From: Halomonas sp. M4R1S46
GTDB lineage: Bacteria; Pseudomonadota; Gammaproteobacteria; Pseudomonadales; Halomonadaceae
Assembly: GCF_025725685.1 (NCBI RefSeq)
Contig: NZ_CP107008.1
Coordinates: 62,001-126,000 of the forward strand
Reading direction: 5' to 3'
DNA length: 64,000 nucleotides
Part shown: piece after piece, positions 7,158 to 15,978 of the stretch
Layout: each line of letters starts with the position of its first letter
How positions within the stretch are numbered: position 1 is the stretch's first letter
The notes under the pieces: model-generated
What the model saw: the letters and a program-made list of their open reading frames with translations, nothing else
Told to the model about the DNA's origin: nothing
Database searches by the model: none
Program-made: the position numbers and the translations under genes

Positions 7158-8363
7158 ATGGCAAGCGATATCCAGCACATCGTGGTGATCGGTGGCGGCC
7201 AGGCCGGCGGCTATGCCTGCAAGGCGCTGCGTGGCGAGGGCTTCGAGGGCCGCCTGAGCGTGGTCGCCGACGAGCCCCACGACTTCTACGAGCGGCCGCC
7301 GCTGTCCAAGGGCGTGGTCACCGACAGCGAACCGCTGCCGCGGCTGTTCCCGGCGGATAGCCTGGCGGCCCTCGATATCGACTGGCGGCGCCCCCACCGT
7401 GCCATCGAGATCGATCGCCAGGCCGGCGAGGTGGTGCTCGACGACGGCGAGCGGCTGCCCTACGATCGGCTGCTGATCGCCACCGGCAGCCGGCCGCGGC
7501 TGCCGGTGGCCGAATGGGCGAGCATCGCCAACGTCATGACCCTGCGCACCTGGGACGACGCCACCCGACTCAAGGCCAAGCTCGAGGGCAGCCGCCGGGT
7601 CGGCGTCATCGGCGGCGGCTGGATCGGCCTGGAGGTGGCCTCCAGCGCCCGCAAGCTGGGCGTCGAGGTGGACGTCTTCGAGCGCGCCCCGGCGCTGTGC
7701 GGTCGCAGCGTGGGCCCCGAGGTGGCCGAGGCGATCCGCGAGCTCCACGAGCGCCACGGCGTCGGCCTGGCACTCGACCGCCAGGACATCCGGCTGAGCG
7801 AGGAGGTCGACGGCCGGGTGGCGATCACCGCCGACGGCGAGGCCCACGAGCCCTACGACCTGGTGGTGGTGGGCGTCGGCGTCGAGATCAACCTGGAGCT
7901 GGCCCGCGACGCCGGGCTCAGGACCGAGCAGGGGATCATCGTCGATGCCGCCGGGCACACCTCCGATCCCAGGATCTTCGCCGCGGGTGACGTCTCTCAG
8001 CATCCCCATCTGGGGCTCTGCCTGCAGTCCTGGGCCTATGCCCAGAACCAGGCCCGGGTGGTGGCCGACGCCATGCTCGGCAAGGAGGCGCATTACGACG
8101 AGCCGGCCTGGCTGTGGTCCGACCAGCACGGCGTCAACATCCAGATCCTCGGCGTGCCCAGTGGCGAGCCCCATTGCGTGGTCCGCCCGGATCCGCAGGG
8201 GCCAGTGTTCTTCTATCTCGACGACGAGAGTCGCCTGGTGCAGATGGTGGCCTTCGACCAGCCGCGCGCCATCAAGCTCGGCAAGCGCTGGCTGGCCGCC
8301 GAACGGGTGCTCGCCCCCGAGGCCCTGGGCGATCCCGACTACAACCTGATGCAGCTGCGCTGA
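7158..8363 (+). CDS. FAD-dependent ferredoxin reductase of the oxygenase system
   Basis: 401 residues. Two dinucleotide folds are visible: IGGGQAGG near residues 12-19 for FAD and IGGGWIGLEVA near 150 for NAD(P)H, plus the FAD-closing AAGDV segment around 275. This is the rubredoxin/putidaredoxin/BphA4 reductase type, followed by the short reductase C-terminal domain. It completes the three-component system with the ferredoxin and oxygenase genes. ATG 7158 is preferred over a GTG nine bases upstream because GAGGTGG lies at the right distance. Confidence 0.88.
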   Translation: MASDIQHIVVIGGGQAGGYACKALRGEGFEGRLSVVADEPHDFYERPPLSKGVVTDSEPLPRLFPADSLAALDIDWRRPHRAIEIDRQAGEVVLDDGERLPYDRLLIATGSRPRLPVAEWASIANVMTLRTWDDATRLKAKLEGSRRVGVIGGGWIGLEVASSARKLGVEVDVFERAPALCGRSVGPEVAEAIRELHERHGVGLALDRQDIRLSEEVDGRVAITADGEAHEPYDLVVVGVGVEINLELARDAGLRTEQGIIVDAAGHTSDPRIFAAGDVSQHPHLGLCLQSWAYAQNQARVVADAMLGKEAHYDEPAWLWSDQHGVNIQILGVPSGEPHCVVRPDPQGPVFFYLDDESRLVQMVAFDQPRAIKLGKRWLAAERVLAPEALGDPDYNLMQLR

Positions 8364-8410
8364 GCCGGCCCCCCTGATGACGTGACGACACAACGATAAC
8401 GGGTGAACCC

Positions 8411-9685
8411 ATGTCCGATACTGCCGCCCCGGCCCTGACGGCCGGGGCCTTGCCCGATGCCGGGCCATCGAGTGGCGCGCGGCGCTGGCTGGTGCCCCTG
8501 GCCCTGCTGGCCTGCGTGATCCTGTCCTTCTTCGACAAGATCAGCGTCGCCGTGCTGATCTCGAGTCCCGCCTTCCAGGCCGACCTGGGCCTGGAGGGCG
8601 AGTCGACCCGCCTGGGACTGCTGATGACCGGCTTCCTGCTGTCCTACGGGGCCTCGTCGATATTCCTCGGCTTCCTCGGCGATATCTTCAGCCCGCGGAG
8701 CTGCCTCTACGGCATGCTGATCCTCACCGCCAGCATCATGGCGGTGATGGGGTTCGTCGACGATTTCGGCCTGATGCTCGGCCTGCGGGTGCTGCTGGGC
8801 ATCGCCGAGGGGCCGATGTTCGCGGTGGCCTACACCATCGTCAAGCGGCTCTTCCCGCCCCGCGAACAGGCCCGGGCGACCATGCTGTGGCTGCTGGGCA
8901 CGCCGATCGGCGCCACTCTGGGCTTTCCCTTCACCATCTGGGTGGTCGAGCAGTTCGGCTGGCGGGCCAGCTTCTTCGCCATCGCCCTGCTGACGCTGCC
9001 GGTGATGCTGCTGGTCTACCTGGTGTTCCGGCGCCTCGAGGTCAGCACCCGCTCCCCGGCGCTGCAGCACAGCGACAGGCAGCACGTGCCGCTGGCCACC
9101 CACCGCGCCGCTACCGGCCGGCTGCTCAAGCGCTGGTCGTTCTGGGCGATGTGCCTGTTCAACGTTGCCTTCCTGGCCTATCTGTGGGGGCTCAACAGCT
9201 GGCTGCCCACCTATCTGGTCCAGGACAAGGGCATCGATCTCGACCAGGCGGGGATCTTCTCCGCGCTGCCGTTCATCGCCATGCTGCTGGGCGAGGTGAT
9301 CGGCGCCGTCGCCTCCGACCGCTTCGACCGACGCGCGCTGATGTGCTCGATCGCCATGCTCGGGGCGGGCCTGGGGCTGGCGCTGGTGCTGTCCATCGAA
9401 GACTCCAACTGGGCGATGATCGCCGCCATGTCGTTCAGTGCCGCCATGTGGGGCGTCGGCGCGCCCAATGTCTTCGCGCTGCTGGCCAAGGCCACCCCCT
9501 CCGACGTCAGCGCCACCGCCGGCGGCATCTTCAACGGCCTGGGCAACTTCTCCGGCGCCCTGGTGCCGGTGCTGATCGGCGCGCTGATCGTCGCCACCGG
9601 CGACATGACTGCCGGCCTGATGTTCATGATGGCCATGGCCTTCCTGGGCGCCGTCGTACTCCTTCCCCTGATCCGCCGCTACTGA
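8411..9685 (+). CDS. MFS transporter, anion:cation symporter (ACS) type
   Basis: 424 residues with about twelve hydrophobic helices and a polar central loop near residues 205-240. The first helix carries FFDKISVAVLI, and the loop after helix 2 holds LGFLGDIFSPR, matching the ACS family that imports aromatic and other organic anions by proton symport. Last gene of the Rieske operon, 47 bases after the reductase. It probably takes up the pathway substrate; a second importer (TRAP) lies in the next operon. Confidence 0.85.
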   Translation: MSDTAAPALTAGALPDAGPSSGARRWLVPLALLACVILSFFDKISVAVLISSPAFQADLGLEGESTRLGLLMTGFLLSYGASSIFLGFLGDIFSPRSCLYGMLILTASIMAVMGFVDDFGLMLGLRVLLGIAEGPMFAVAYTIVKRLFPPREQARATMLWLLGTPIGATLGFPFTIWVVEQFGWRASFFAIALLTLPVMLLVYLVFRRLEVSTRSPALQHSDRQHVPLATHRAATGRLLKRWSFWAMCLFNVAFLAYLWGLNSWLPTYLVQDKGIDLDQAGIFSALPFIAMLLGEVIGAVASDRFDRRALMCSIAMLGAGLGLALVLSIEDSNWAMIAAMSFSAAMWGVGAPNVFALLAKATPSDVSATAGGIFNGLGNFSGALVPVLIGALIVATGDMTAGLMFMMAMAFLGAVVLLPLIRRY

Positions 9686-9790
9686 GCGGCCGGCGTCGGC
9701 TCGCAGCGGGCCGGCGCCTCTCTTCGACCAGGTATCTTGTTGATTCATCGAGGGGCGTTCTTCGGCTCCGCATGACTCCCCGGGTGACGT

Positions 9791-9819
9791 TTGACAAAGC
9801 CCGACGGCGGGCCTACATT
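9791..9819 (+). promoter_or_regulatory. Sigma70-type promoter of the flavin-monooxygenase/TRAP operon
   Basis: TTGACA at 9791-9796 and TACATT at 9814-9819 with a 17-base spacer. The IclR-type operator begins eight bases after the -10 box. Confidence 0.7.
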
Positions 9820-9826
9820 TGCTAGC

Positions 9827-9856
9827 ATCAAATAATAAACAGAGTTTCAAATATGG
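9827..9856 (+). promoter_or_regulatory. IclR-regulon operator, site B
   Basis: Starts ATCAAATAATAAA exactly like site A and keeps the GTTT segment at the same spacing. The right half reads TCAAATAT instead of the inverted TTATTTGA, so here the two TCAAATA half-sites are direct rather than inverted repeats. It ends about 48 bases before the monooxygenase start. Confidence 0.65.
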
Positions 9857-9904
9857 CACGCCGAGCGGCGCGCCGTCCGGGACGGCAACAAAGGTAACAA
9901 CAGC

Positions 9905-11032
9905 ATGACAAGCCTGAAGATTGGTATCTGCGGTGGGGGTGTCGGCGGTCTCTGCGCGGCGCTGGCGCTGCGTCAACTGGGCCACGAGGCCATCGTCTTC
10001 GAACGCACCAGGCAGTTCCTGCGCATCGGTGCCGACGTCAACCTGACCCCCAACGCCGTGCGCGCCCTGGATCGCCTGGGCGTGGGCGAGGTGCTGCGCG
10101 AGACCGCGGCGCGCCCGACCCACCGCATCAGCCGCACCTGGGACACCGGCGAGGAGACCTCGCGACTGCCCATGAGCGAGGCCGCCGAGCAGCGCTATGG
10201 CGCCCCGCAGCTGACGATCCATCGCGGCGACCTGCTCCAGGCACTGGAGAAGGCCCTGCCCGATGAGGCCCTCCATCTGGGCAAGCAGGCCGAGCGCATC
10301 GAGCAGGGCGAGCCGATGCGCATCCATTTCGCCGACGGCAGCCACGCGGACGTCGACCTGGTGATCGGCGGCGACGGCATTCACTCCGCGGTGCGTCGCG
10401 AGCTGTTCGGCGAGGACCAGCCCGAGTTCACCGGCCTGGTGTCCTATCGCTCGGTGGTGCCGCGCAGCGCGGTGCCGGAGGTCGAGAACCTGGATGCCTT
10501 CACCAAGTGGTGGGGCCCGAGCGCCGACGTCCAGGTGGTGGTCTTCCCGCTGACCCGCGGCGAGGAGGTGTTCATCTTCGCCACCACGCCCCAGGACGAC
10601 TGGCGCGAGGAATCCTGGACCCTGCCCGGCGACGTCGAGGAACTGCGCCGGGTCTACCGGGACTTCCATCCCGACGTACGGGCCCTGCTGGCCGCCTGTG
10701 ACGGCGTGACCAAGTCGGCGCTCTACGTGCGCGAGCCCATGGAACGCTGGTCGGTGGGGCATGCCACCCTGCTCGGCGATGCCGCCCACCCCATGGTGCC
10801 CTTCATGGCCCAGGGCGCCTGCATGGCCATCGAGGACGCCGTGGTGCTGTCGCGCTGCCTGGAAGGCGTCGACCGCGATGGCCTCGCCGCGGCGCTGGAA
10901 CGCTACGAGTCGGCCCGCAAGGAACGTACCGCCAAGGTGCAGCGCGGCTCCCGGGCCAACGACTGGCTCAAGGGCGAGGGAAATGCCGACTGGGTCTACG
11001 GCTACGATGCCTGGGGCGTGGAACTGGCCTGA
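9905..11032 (+). CDS. FAD-dependent aromatic monooxygenase, NicC/salicylate-hydroxylase-like
   Basis: 375 residues. A class A flavoprotein hydroxylase with GGGVGG near residues 9-14, DGIHS at about 158-162 and GDAAHPM near 292-298. Several segments (TIHRGDL, KWW, HPM-x2-FMAQGACMAIEDA and the terminal WVYGYDAWGVEL) closely match 6-hydroxynicotinate 3-monooxygenase (NicC) as I remember it, an enzyme that hydroxylates with loss of carboxylate. Such enzymes use NAD(P)H and O2 in the cytosol. First gene of its operon with the TRAP importer. A hydroxybenzoate-type substrate is an alternative to a pyridine. Confidence 0.83.
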   Translation: MTSLKIGICGGGVGGLCAALALRQLGHEAIVFERTRQFLRIGADVNLTPNAVRALDRLGVGEVLRETAARPTHRISRTWDTGEETSRLPMSEAAEQRYGAPQLTIHRGDLLQALEKALPDEALHLGKQAERIEQGEPMRIHFADGSHADVDLVIGGDGIHSAVRRELFGEDQPEFTGLVSYRSVVPRSAVPEVENLDAFTKWWGPSADVQVVVFPLTRGEEVFIFATTPQDDWREESWTLPGDVEELRRVYRDFHPDVRALLAACDGVTKSALYVREPMERWSVGHATLLGDAAHPMVPFMAQGACMAIEDAVVLSRCLEGVDRDGLAAALERYESARKERTAKVQRGSRANDWLKGEGNADWVYGYDAWGVELA

Positions 11033-11086
11033 CGCCGGCCGCCACTCTCCGAACGCTTCAATAACAACACCCGAGGAAATCCCCGC

Positions 11087-12064
11087 ATGACCAAGCAGCT
11101 CCTGACCAAGTCCCTGCTGGGCCTGTCCCTGGCGGCCGCCGCCGGTGCCGCTCAGGCCGAGGAAATCACCCTCAACGCCGTCTCCTTCACGCCCAAGACC
11201 GCGGTGGTCTCCCACGGCTTCGAGGCCTTCGTCGAGGCCATCAACGAGACGTTCGACGGCGAACTGCAGATCAACTGGCGCGGCGGCCCCGAGGTAATGC
11301 CGCCCTTCCGCCTGGCCGACGCCGTACGCAACGGCTCCATCGACATGGCGCTGACCAGCCCCAGCTACTATTCCGGCCTGGTGCCCTCGGCCACCGCCTC
11401 CAACCTGTCGTTCAAGACCTACGACGAGATCGCCCAGTCCGGCTACCTGGAGCGGATGACCGAGGTCCACGCCGAGCGGGGCCTGCACTATCTCGGCGAG
11501 ATCCCGGCGAGTCCCGTGAAGTTCTTCCTGTTCTTCAAGGACGAGGTGACCGGCCTCGACGACATCGCCGGCAAGCGCATCCGCGTCTTCCCCACCATCC
11601 TGCCCTTCGTCGAGGCGCTCGGCGCCGAGCCCCTGGTGCTGCCGATGGGCGAGATCTACACCGCCATGGAGCGCGGCGTCATCGACGGCTTCGCCCAGAG
11701 CAACCTGGGGTGGGTCGACCAGTTCGAGGACGTGGTCAACTACTACATCACCCCTCCCTACTATCGGGCCGGTTTCAACGTGCTGGTCAATCCGGAGGCC
11801 TGGAGCGAACTGCCCGAGGACCTGCAGGCGCGGGTGCAGCGCTATCTTCGTGAAGAGCTGGCGCCCGAGATCGACGCTAGCTGGGACGAGATCATCGCCA
11901 CCGGCTATGCGCAGATGGACGAGGCCGGCTTCCAGGAGATCGAGCTGACCGGCGAGGCCGCCGACGAGTACATCGCGACCGCCATCGAGGCGGCCTGGAA
12001 CCATCTCGCCGAGGACGTGGATCCCGAACTGCATGCCGACCTCAAGGCCATGCTGGTCGAGTGA
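11087..12064 (+). CDS. TRAP transporter solute-binding protein, DctP family
   Basis: 325 residues with a clear signal peptide (about residues 1-24, cut after AAQA), so periplasmic. The mature part shows the DctP fold, including a conserved KIRVFPT-like segment (residues 164-171), the GEIYTAMERGVIDG hallmark at about 188-201 and an Arg likely to bind the substrate carboxylate. It feeds the DctQM membrane complex encoded next. Co-transcription with a NicC-like monooxygenase suggests an aromatic or heteroaromatic carboxylate ligand. Confidence 0.9.
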   Translation: MTKQLLTKSLLGLSLAAAAGAAQAEEITLNAVSFTPKTAVVSHGFEAFVEAINETFDGELQINWRGGPEVMPPFRLADAVRNGSIDMALTSPSYYSGLVPSATASNLSFKTYDEIAQSGYLERMTEVHAERGLHYLGEIPASPVKFFLFFKDEVTGLDDIAGKRIRVFPTILPFVEALGAEPLVLPMGEIYTAMERGVIDGFAQSNLGWVDQFEDVVNYYITPPYYRAGFNVLVNPEAWSELPEDLQARVQRYLREELAPEIDASWDEIIATGYAQMDEAGFQEIELTGEAADEYIATAIEAAWNHLAEDVDPELHADLKAMLVE

Positions 12065-12130
12065 TTCTTCCCCGTGCCCGGCGCCCACCTCCGGGGCGCC
12101 GGGCCCTGACCACCTATCGGGGCCTTCGCT

Positions 12131-12643
12131 ATGGATGACTCCCTTTCCGCCGAGTGCCTACCGTCCAACGCCTTCATGCGTGGCGTCAGCCGGTTGAACC
12201 TGTGGCTGGCCTGGCTCAGTGGGCTGGTGCTGGTCCTCGCCACCGCCCTGGTGTTCCTGGAGATTCTCTCCCGGGTACTGTTCGACAATTCCCTGGTCTG
12301 GGTCATCGAGCTCAGCGAATACTCGCTGCTCTACATGACCTTCCTCGGCGCGCCCTACCTGCTCGAGAAGCACCGCCACGTGGCCATCGACCTGGTCACC
12401 GATGCCCTGCCCGAGTGGCCGCGCCGCCTGCTGGTCGCCCTGATGAGCGCCCTGGCGGCGGTGGCCTGCGGCTACAGCGCCTGGGTCGGCGGTCTGGTGA
12501 CCCTCGACCAGCTCGAGTACGGGATGCGCGAGACCACCCTGATGCGACCGCCGAGCTACCTGATCACCATGGTCTTCCCTCTCGGCATGCTGCTGCTCGC
12601 GATCCAGTTCGTGGCGCAGACTCTCGACAGTTTCAAGCGCTGA
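12131..12643 (+). CDS. TRAP transporter small membrane subunit, DctQ family
   Basis: 170 residues with four hydrophobic helices (about 20-45, 55-75, 95-115, 140-160). The loop with YLLEKHRHVAIDLV is the DctQ signature. It pairs with the large permease encoded 46 bases downstream; in Na+-dependent TRAP systems the small subunit scaffolds the elevator-type large subunit. Confidence 0.88.
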   Translation: MDDSLSAECLPSNAFMRGVSRLNLWLAWLSGLVLVLATALVFLEILSRVLFDNSLVWVIELSEYSLLYMTFLGAPYLLEKHRHVAIDLVTDALPEWPRRLLVALMSALAAVACGYSAWVGGLVTLDQLEYGMRETTLMRPPSYLITMVFPLGMLLLAIQFVAQTLDSFKR

Positions 12644-12689
12644 GCCCGCCGGGCCCACGCATAGACAACACTCTCCCCTGGAGGCTGAT

Positions 12690-14006
12690 ATGGACTGGTG
12701 GCTGACGCTGCTTCTGCTCATGGGACCGCTCCTGCTGCTGATGATGCTCGGGATGCCGGTGGCGTTCGCCTTCCTGGTCGTCAACCTGGTCGGCGCCTAT
12801 GTGCTGCTGGGCGGCATGTCCGGCGTCGAACAGCTGGTGATCAACACCACCGGCGCACTGACCAGCTTTACCCTGGTGCCCATCGCCATGTTCATGATCA
12901 TGGGCGAGGTGATGTTCCGCTCGGGCATCGCCAACGATCTGCTGGATACCCTCGACAAGTGGTTCGGCAAGCTGCGCGGCCGGCTGGCCTTCATGGCCGT
13001 GGGCGGCGGGGTGCTGTTCTCCACCCTGACCGGCAACAGCATGGGCTCCATCGCCCTGCTGGGCTCCAGCCTGGTGCCGGAGATGGAGAAGCGCGGCTAC
13101 CAGAAGCCCATGTCGCTGGGGCCTGTCCTCGGCTCCGCCGGCCTGGCGATCATGATCCCGCCGAGCTCGCTGGCCGTGGTGCTGGGCGTGGTGGCCGAGC
13201 TGCCGATCGGGCGGCTGCTGATCGCCATCATCCTGCCGGGCCTGCTGATGGCGGTGCTCTATACCGTGTACATTCTCGGTCGCTGCACCCTGCAGCCGGA
13301 CGTGGCGCCGTCGTTCGACGTCGCCCCCACGTCGACGCGGGTCAAGCTCGAGGCCGGGGCCCGCAACATCCTGCCCATCGGCATCATCGTCTTCGCCGTG
13401 GTCGGGGTGATCTTCCTGGGCCTGGCCACGCCCACCGAGGCGGCGGCCTCCGGCGCCGTGGCCACGGTGCTGCTGGCCCTGCTCAAGCGCCGCCTGAGCC
13501 TCGGCATCTTCCAGAGCTCGATGTTCGAGAGCGCCGCCATCTCGGTGATGGTGCTGCTGATCGTGGCCGGCGCCATCGCCTTCACCCAGCTGCTGTCCTT
13601 CACCGGGGCGACCTTCGGCCTGATGGACGCCGTGCTTGGCCTGCCGTTCGGCGACAAGACCATCGTGCTGGCCATGGTGCTGACCATCGTGGTGTTGGGC
13701 ATGTTCATGGGGCCGCTGCCGATCATGATGATCACCCTGCCGATCTTCGTGCCGGTGGTGGAGCAGTTCGGCTTCGACCCCCTGTGGTTCGCGGCGCTGT
13801 TCCTGATCGCCATCGAGACCGGCTCCACCTCGCCGCCGCTGGGCGCCGCACTGTTCGTGATGAAGGCCGTGGCGCCCCAGGGCACGGGCATGGGCAGCAT
13901 CTACAAGGCCGCGGTGCCCTTCCTGGTCTGCGATTTCCTGGCCATCGCCATCGTCTTCGCCTTCCCCGAGATCGTCACCTGGCCGGTCGGGCTGATGTTC
14001 GACTGA
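12690..14006 (+). CDS. TRAP transporter large permease, DctM family
   Basis: 438 residues, about 12-13 membrane segments. Typical motifs are GEVMFRSGIA near residue 70, the TGNSMGSIALLG hairpin near 110, IPPSSLAVVLG near 155, PTEAAASGA near 245 and TSPPLGAALFVMKAV near 385. It imports the ligand of the DctP protein, probably with Na+, which suits a halophile. Preceded by CTGGAGG at a proper distance. Confidence 0.92.
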   Translation: MDWWLTLLLLMGPLLLLMMLGMPVAFAFLVVNLVGAYVLLGGMSGVEQLVINTTGALTSFTLVPIAMFMIMGEVMFRSGIANDLLDTLDKWFGKLRGRLAFMAVGGGVLFSTLTGNSMGSIALLGSSLVPEMEKRGYQKPMSLGPVLGSAGLAIMIPPSSLAVVLGVVAELPIGRLLIAIILPGLLMAVLYTVYILGRCTLQPDVAPSFDVAPTSTRVKLEAGARNILPIGIIVFAVVGVIFLGLATPTEAAASGAVATVLLALLKRRLSLGIFQSSMFESAAISVMVLLIVAGAIAFTQLLSFTGATFGLMDAVLGLPFGDKTIVLAMVLTIVVLGMFMGPLPIMMITLPIFVPVVEQFGFDPLWFAALFLIAIETGSTSPPLGAALFVMKAVAPQGTGMGSIYKAAVPFLVCDFLAIAIVFAFPEIVTWPVGLMFD

Positions 14007-14068
14007 GCCGGTCCCCCGGTGGCCGCCTGGCCACCGGGAGGCCCAGGGCCCGTGATGAGGAGGCCGAC

Positions 14069-15646
14069 ATGCGACGCCCGAACTTTATCGTCTTTATCAC
14101 CGACCAGCAGCGTGCCGAGCACCTGGGCTGCTATGGCGATCCTACCGTCAGGACGCCGCACCTGGACGGGCTGGCCGCCTCGGGGGTGCGTTTCACGCGC
14201 TTCCACGTGACCACGCCGATCTGCCAGCCCAACCGGGCCTGCCTGGTCACCGGCCAGCAGCCCTCGGTCAACGGCGTGCGCCAGAACGGCATCCCGCTGG
14301 ACCTGGACAGCGTGACCTTCGCCGACGTGCTGCGCGGGGCCGGCTATCGCACCGGCTACATCGGCAAGGCGCATTTCCAGAACGTCACCGACATCCCCGC
14401 GCCCGAGCGGCACCAGGGCGGCGAGGGCGAGACGCTGCCCGCGGCACTGGGGCACAGCCTGCGCCGCCAGCGCGACGGCGACGCCTACCGCTGGGAGGTG
14501 CGCCGGCGCTGGGCCGAGACGCCGGACCTCGAGCTGCCCACGCCCTACTACGGCTTCGATCATGTGCGGCTGTGCATCGGCCACGGCGACCGGGTCGAGG
14601 GCCACTACGGCGCCTGGCTGCGCGAGCGCCACGCCGATCCGGACGCGCTGCGCGGGCCGGCCAACGCCCTGCCCGACGAGAGCGTCACGGCGCCGCAGTG
14701 CTGGCGCACGGCGCTGCCCGAGGCCTCCTATCCGACCGCCTACGTCGCCGACCAGGCCTGCGCGTTTCTCGACGAGCAGGACGACGAGACGCCCTTCGTG
14801 CTGGTGGTGTCCTTTCCCGATCCGCACCACCCCTTCACGCCCCCCGGCCGCTACTGGTCGATGTACGACCCCGACGAGGTGGTGCTGCCGGCCACGGCGG
14901 GACGTTCGGTCGAGGAGATCGCCGGCCTGCCGGACGCGGCGCTGGCGGCCTATCGCTGGGGACGCGACGAGCCCGACAGCCACTGGCCGCTGAGCCTGTC
15001 CGAGCGCCAGCTCCGCCAGATCATCGCCCTCAACTACGGCAGCATCTCGATGGTCGACGATGCCGTGGGCGAGGTGCTGGGACGGCTCGCGGCCAGGGGG
15101 CTCGCCGACGACACCGTGGTGGCCTTCACCTCGGACCACGGCGACTACATGGGCGATTACGGCACCGTGCTCAAGCTCGGCCTGCACTTCCAGAGCGTGG
15201 TGCGCGTGCCGCTGATCTGGCACGACCCTCGCTCGCCCGAACCGGGCGGGCGCGTCTCGGCGCGGCTCGGCAGTGCCATCGACCTGGCGCCGACGCTGTT
15301 GCAGCGCGCCGGCCTGAGGATGCCCGTCGGCATGCAGGGGCGCGACCTGTTCGACGAGAGTCGGCCGGCGCCGCCGGTGCTGATCGAGGATGCCGGCATC
15401 CAGGTGTTCCGCGATGGCGACGCCGACAGCGGCATCACCACCCTGGTCACCGAGGCGTGGCGGCTCAGCCTGTTCGAGGGCGAGGCGGGCGGCGAGCTCT
15501 ATCACCTGGCCGAGGACCCCCACGAGACCCGCAACCTGTGGGCCGATTCGGCCCACCAGGGAGCCAAGGCGATGTTGCTGGAGCGACTGGCGCGGCGGAT
15601 GGCCGAGCTGCGTGACAAGCGTTTGTCGGCCACGGCGCGGGCCTGA
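14069..15646 (+). CDS. Sulfatase / phosphonate monoester hydrolase family protein
   Basis: 525 residues of the alkaline-phosphatase-like superfamily. Metal-binding Asp12 is in FITDQQRA; the formylglycine-type motif is Cys52-Gln-Pro-Asn-Arg56, followed by ACLVTG; the second metal site is TSDHGDYMGDYG. Cys-x-Pro-x-Arg with Cys implies conversion by an FGE-type generating enzyme, which is not encoded here. There is no signal peptide, so it acts in the cytosol on an imported sulfate (or phosphonate) ester. Last gene of the monooxygenase/TRAP operon, which suggests a conjugated substrate. Start at ATG with GAGGAGG upstream. Confidence 0.85.
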   Translation: MRRPNFIVFITDQQRAEHLGCYGDPTVRTPHLDGLAASGVRFTRFHVTTPICQPNRACLVTGQQPSVNGVRQNGIPLDLDSVTFADVLRGAGYRTGYIGKAHFQNVTDIPAPERHQGGEGETLPAALGHSLRRQRDGDAYRWEVRRRWAETPDLELPTPYYGFDHVRLCIGHGDRVEGHYGAWLRERHADPDALRGPANALPDESVTAPQCWRTALPEASYPTAYVADQACAFLDEQDDETPFVLVVSFPDPHHPFTPPGRYWSMYDPDEVVLPATAGRSVEEIAGLPDAALAAYRWGRDEPDSHWPLSLSERQLRQIIALNYGSISMVDDAVGEVLGRLAARGLADDTVVAFTSDHGDYMGDYGTVLKLGLHFQSVVRVPLIWHDPRSPEPGGRVSARLGSAIDLAPTLLQRAGLRMPVGMQGRDLFDESRPAPPVLIEDAGIQVFRDGDADSGITTLVTEAWRLSLFEGEAGGELYHLAEDPHETRNLWADSAHQGAKAMLLERLARRMAELRDKRLSATARA

Positions 15647-15678
15647 GGACGCGGCGCCGTCGGCGATGGGCGTGCCGT

Positions 15679-15709
15679 CCTCGGGAATGGCCCGAGAGGG
15701 GGCTTTTTT
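15679..15709 (+). terminator. Probable intrinsic terminator after the sulfatase gene
   Basis: CTCGGG and CCCGAG form a 6-bp stem around AATGG; a short G-rich stretch then leads into TTTTTT at 15704-15709. The gap between stem and T-run makes it imperfect, but it sits where the operon should end. Confidence 0.5.
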
Positions 15710-15760
15710 CCCTTTTCAAATCAATGGATTGTGCGCGACTGGAGGCGAAGCCAACGGGCC

Positions 15761-15789
15761 TTGACAAACAGCGGTCCGATGTCTATCTT
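15761..15789 (+). promoter_or_regulatory. Sigma70-type promoter of the iclR operon
   Basis: TTGACA at 15761-15766 and TATCTT at 15784-15789 with a 17-base spacer. The operator follows nine bases after the -10 box, the same layout as at the other two promoters. Confidence 0.7.
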
Positions 15790-15797
15790 CAAGCTGT

Positions 15798-15828
15798 ATC
15801 AAATAAGAAATACAGTTTAATATTTGAA
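15798..15828 (+). promoter_or_regulatory. IclR-regulon operator, site C (autoregulatory)
   Basis: Starts ATCAAATAAGAAA and contains inverted arms TCAAATA (15799-15805) and TATTTGA (15821-15827) with GTTT at the same position as in sites A and B. Because it fronts the iclR gene itself, IclR is the most likely binder and autoregulation is expected. Confidence 0.7.
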
Positions 15829-15978
15829 TTAAAGGCGGCGCCAAGCCGTCGAGGGAAGCCGAGGCGCAATCGGCTCCCGGGTCCCGATCCGGTATCGTAG
15901 GCGCGAGGGCGCCAGGGCTCAGCGAGAAGCCCGCCAGCCGGCGCGGAAACCGACCCGACACCAAGAGGCGATGACGCG
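15829..15978 (+). other. 150-base leader between operator C and the iclR start
   Basis: Part of the 332-base stretch between the sulfatase stop and the iclR start. After the terminator, promoter and operator, this remainder is GC-rich with no open frame having a ribosome site and no strong hairpin. I see nothing further in it. Confidence 0.5.

Noticed and set aside
8339..12088. Very long minus-strand open frame opposite the MFS, monooxygenase and DctP genes
   Set aside because: It is antisense to well-recognised genes, has His/Gly/Ala/Gln-rich shadow composition and no family features. High GC makes such frames common.
12698..14068. N-terminal extension of the sulfatase frame back through the DctM gene
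   Set aside because: The frame is open only as a shadow of dctM; a good ribosome site precedes ATG 14069, where sulfatase homology begins.
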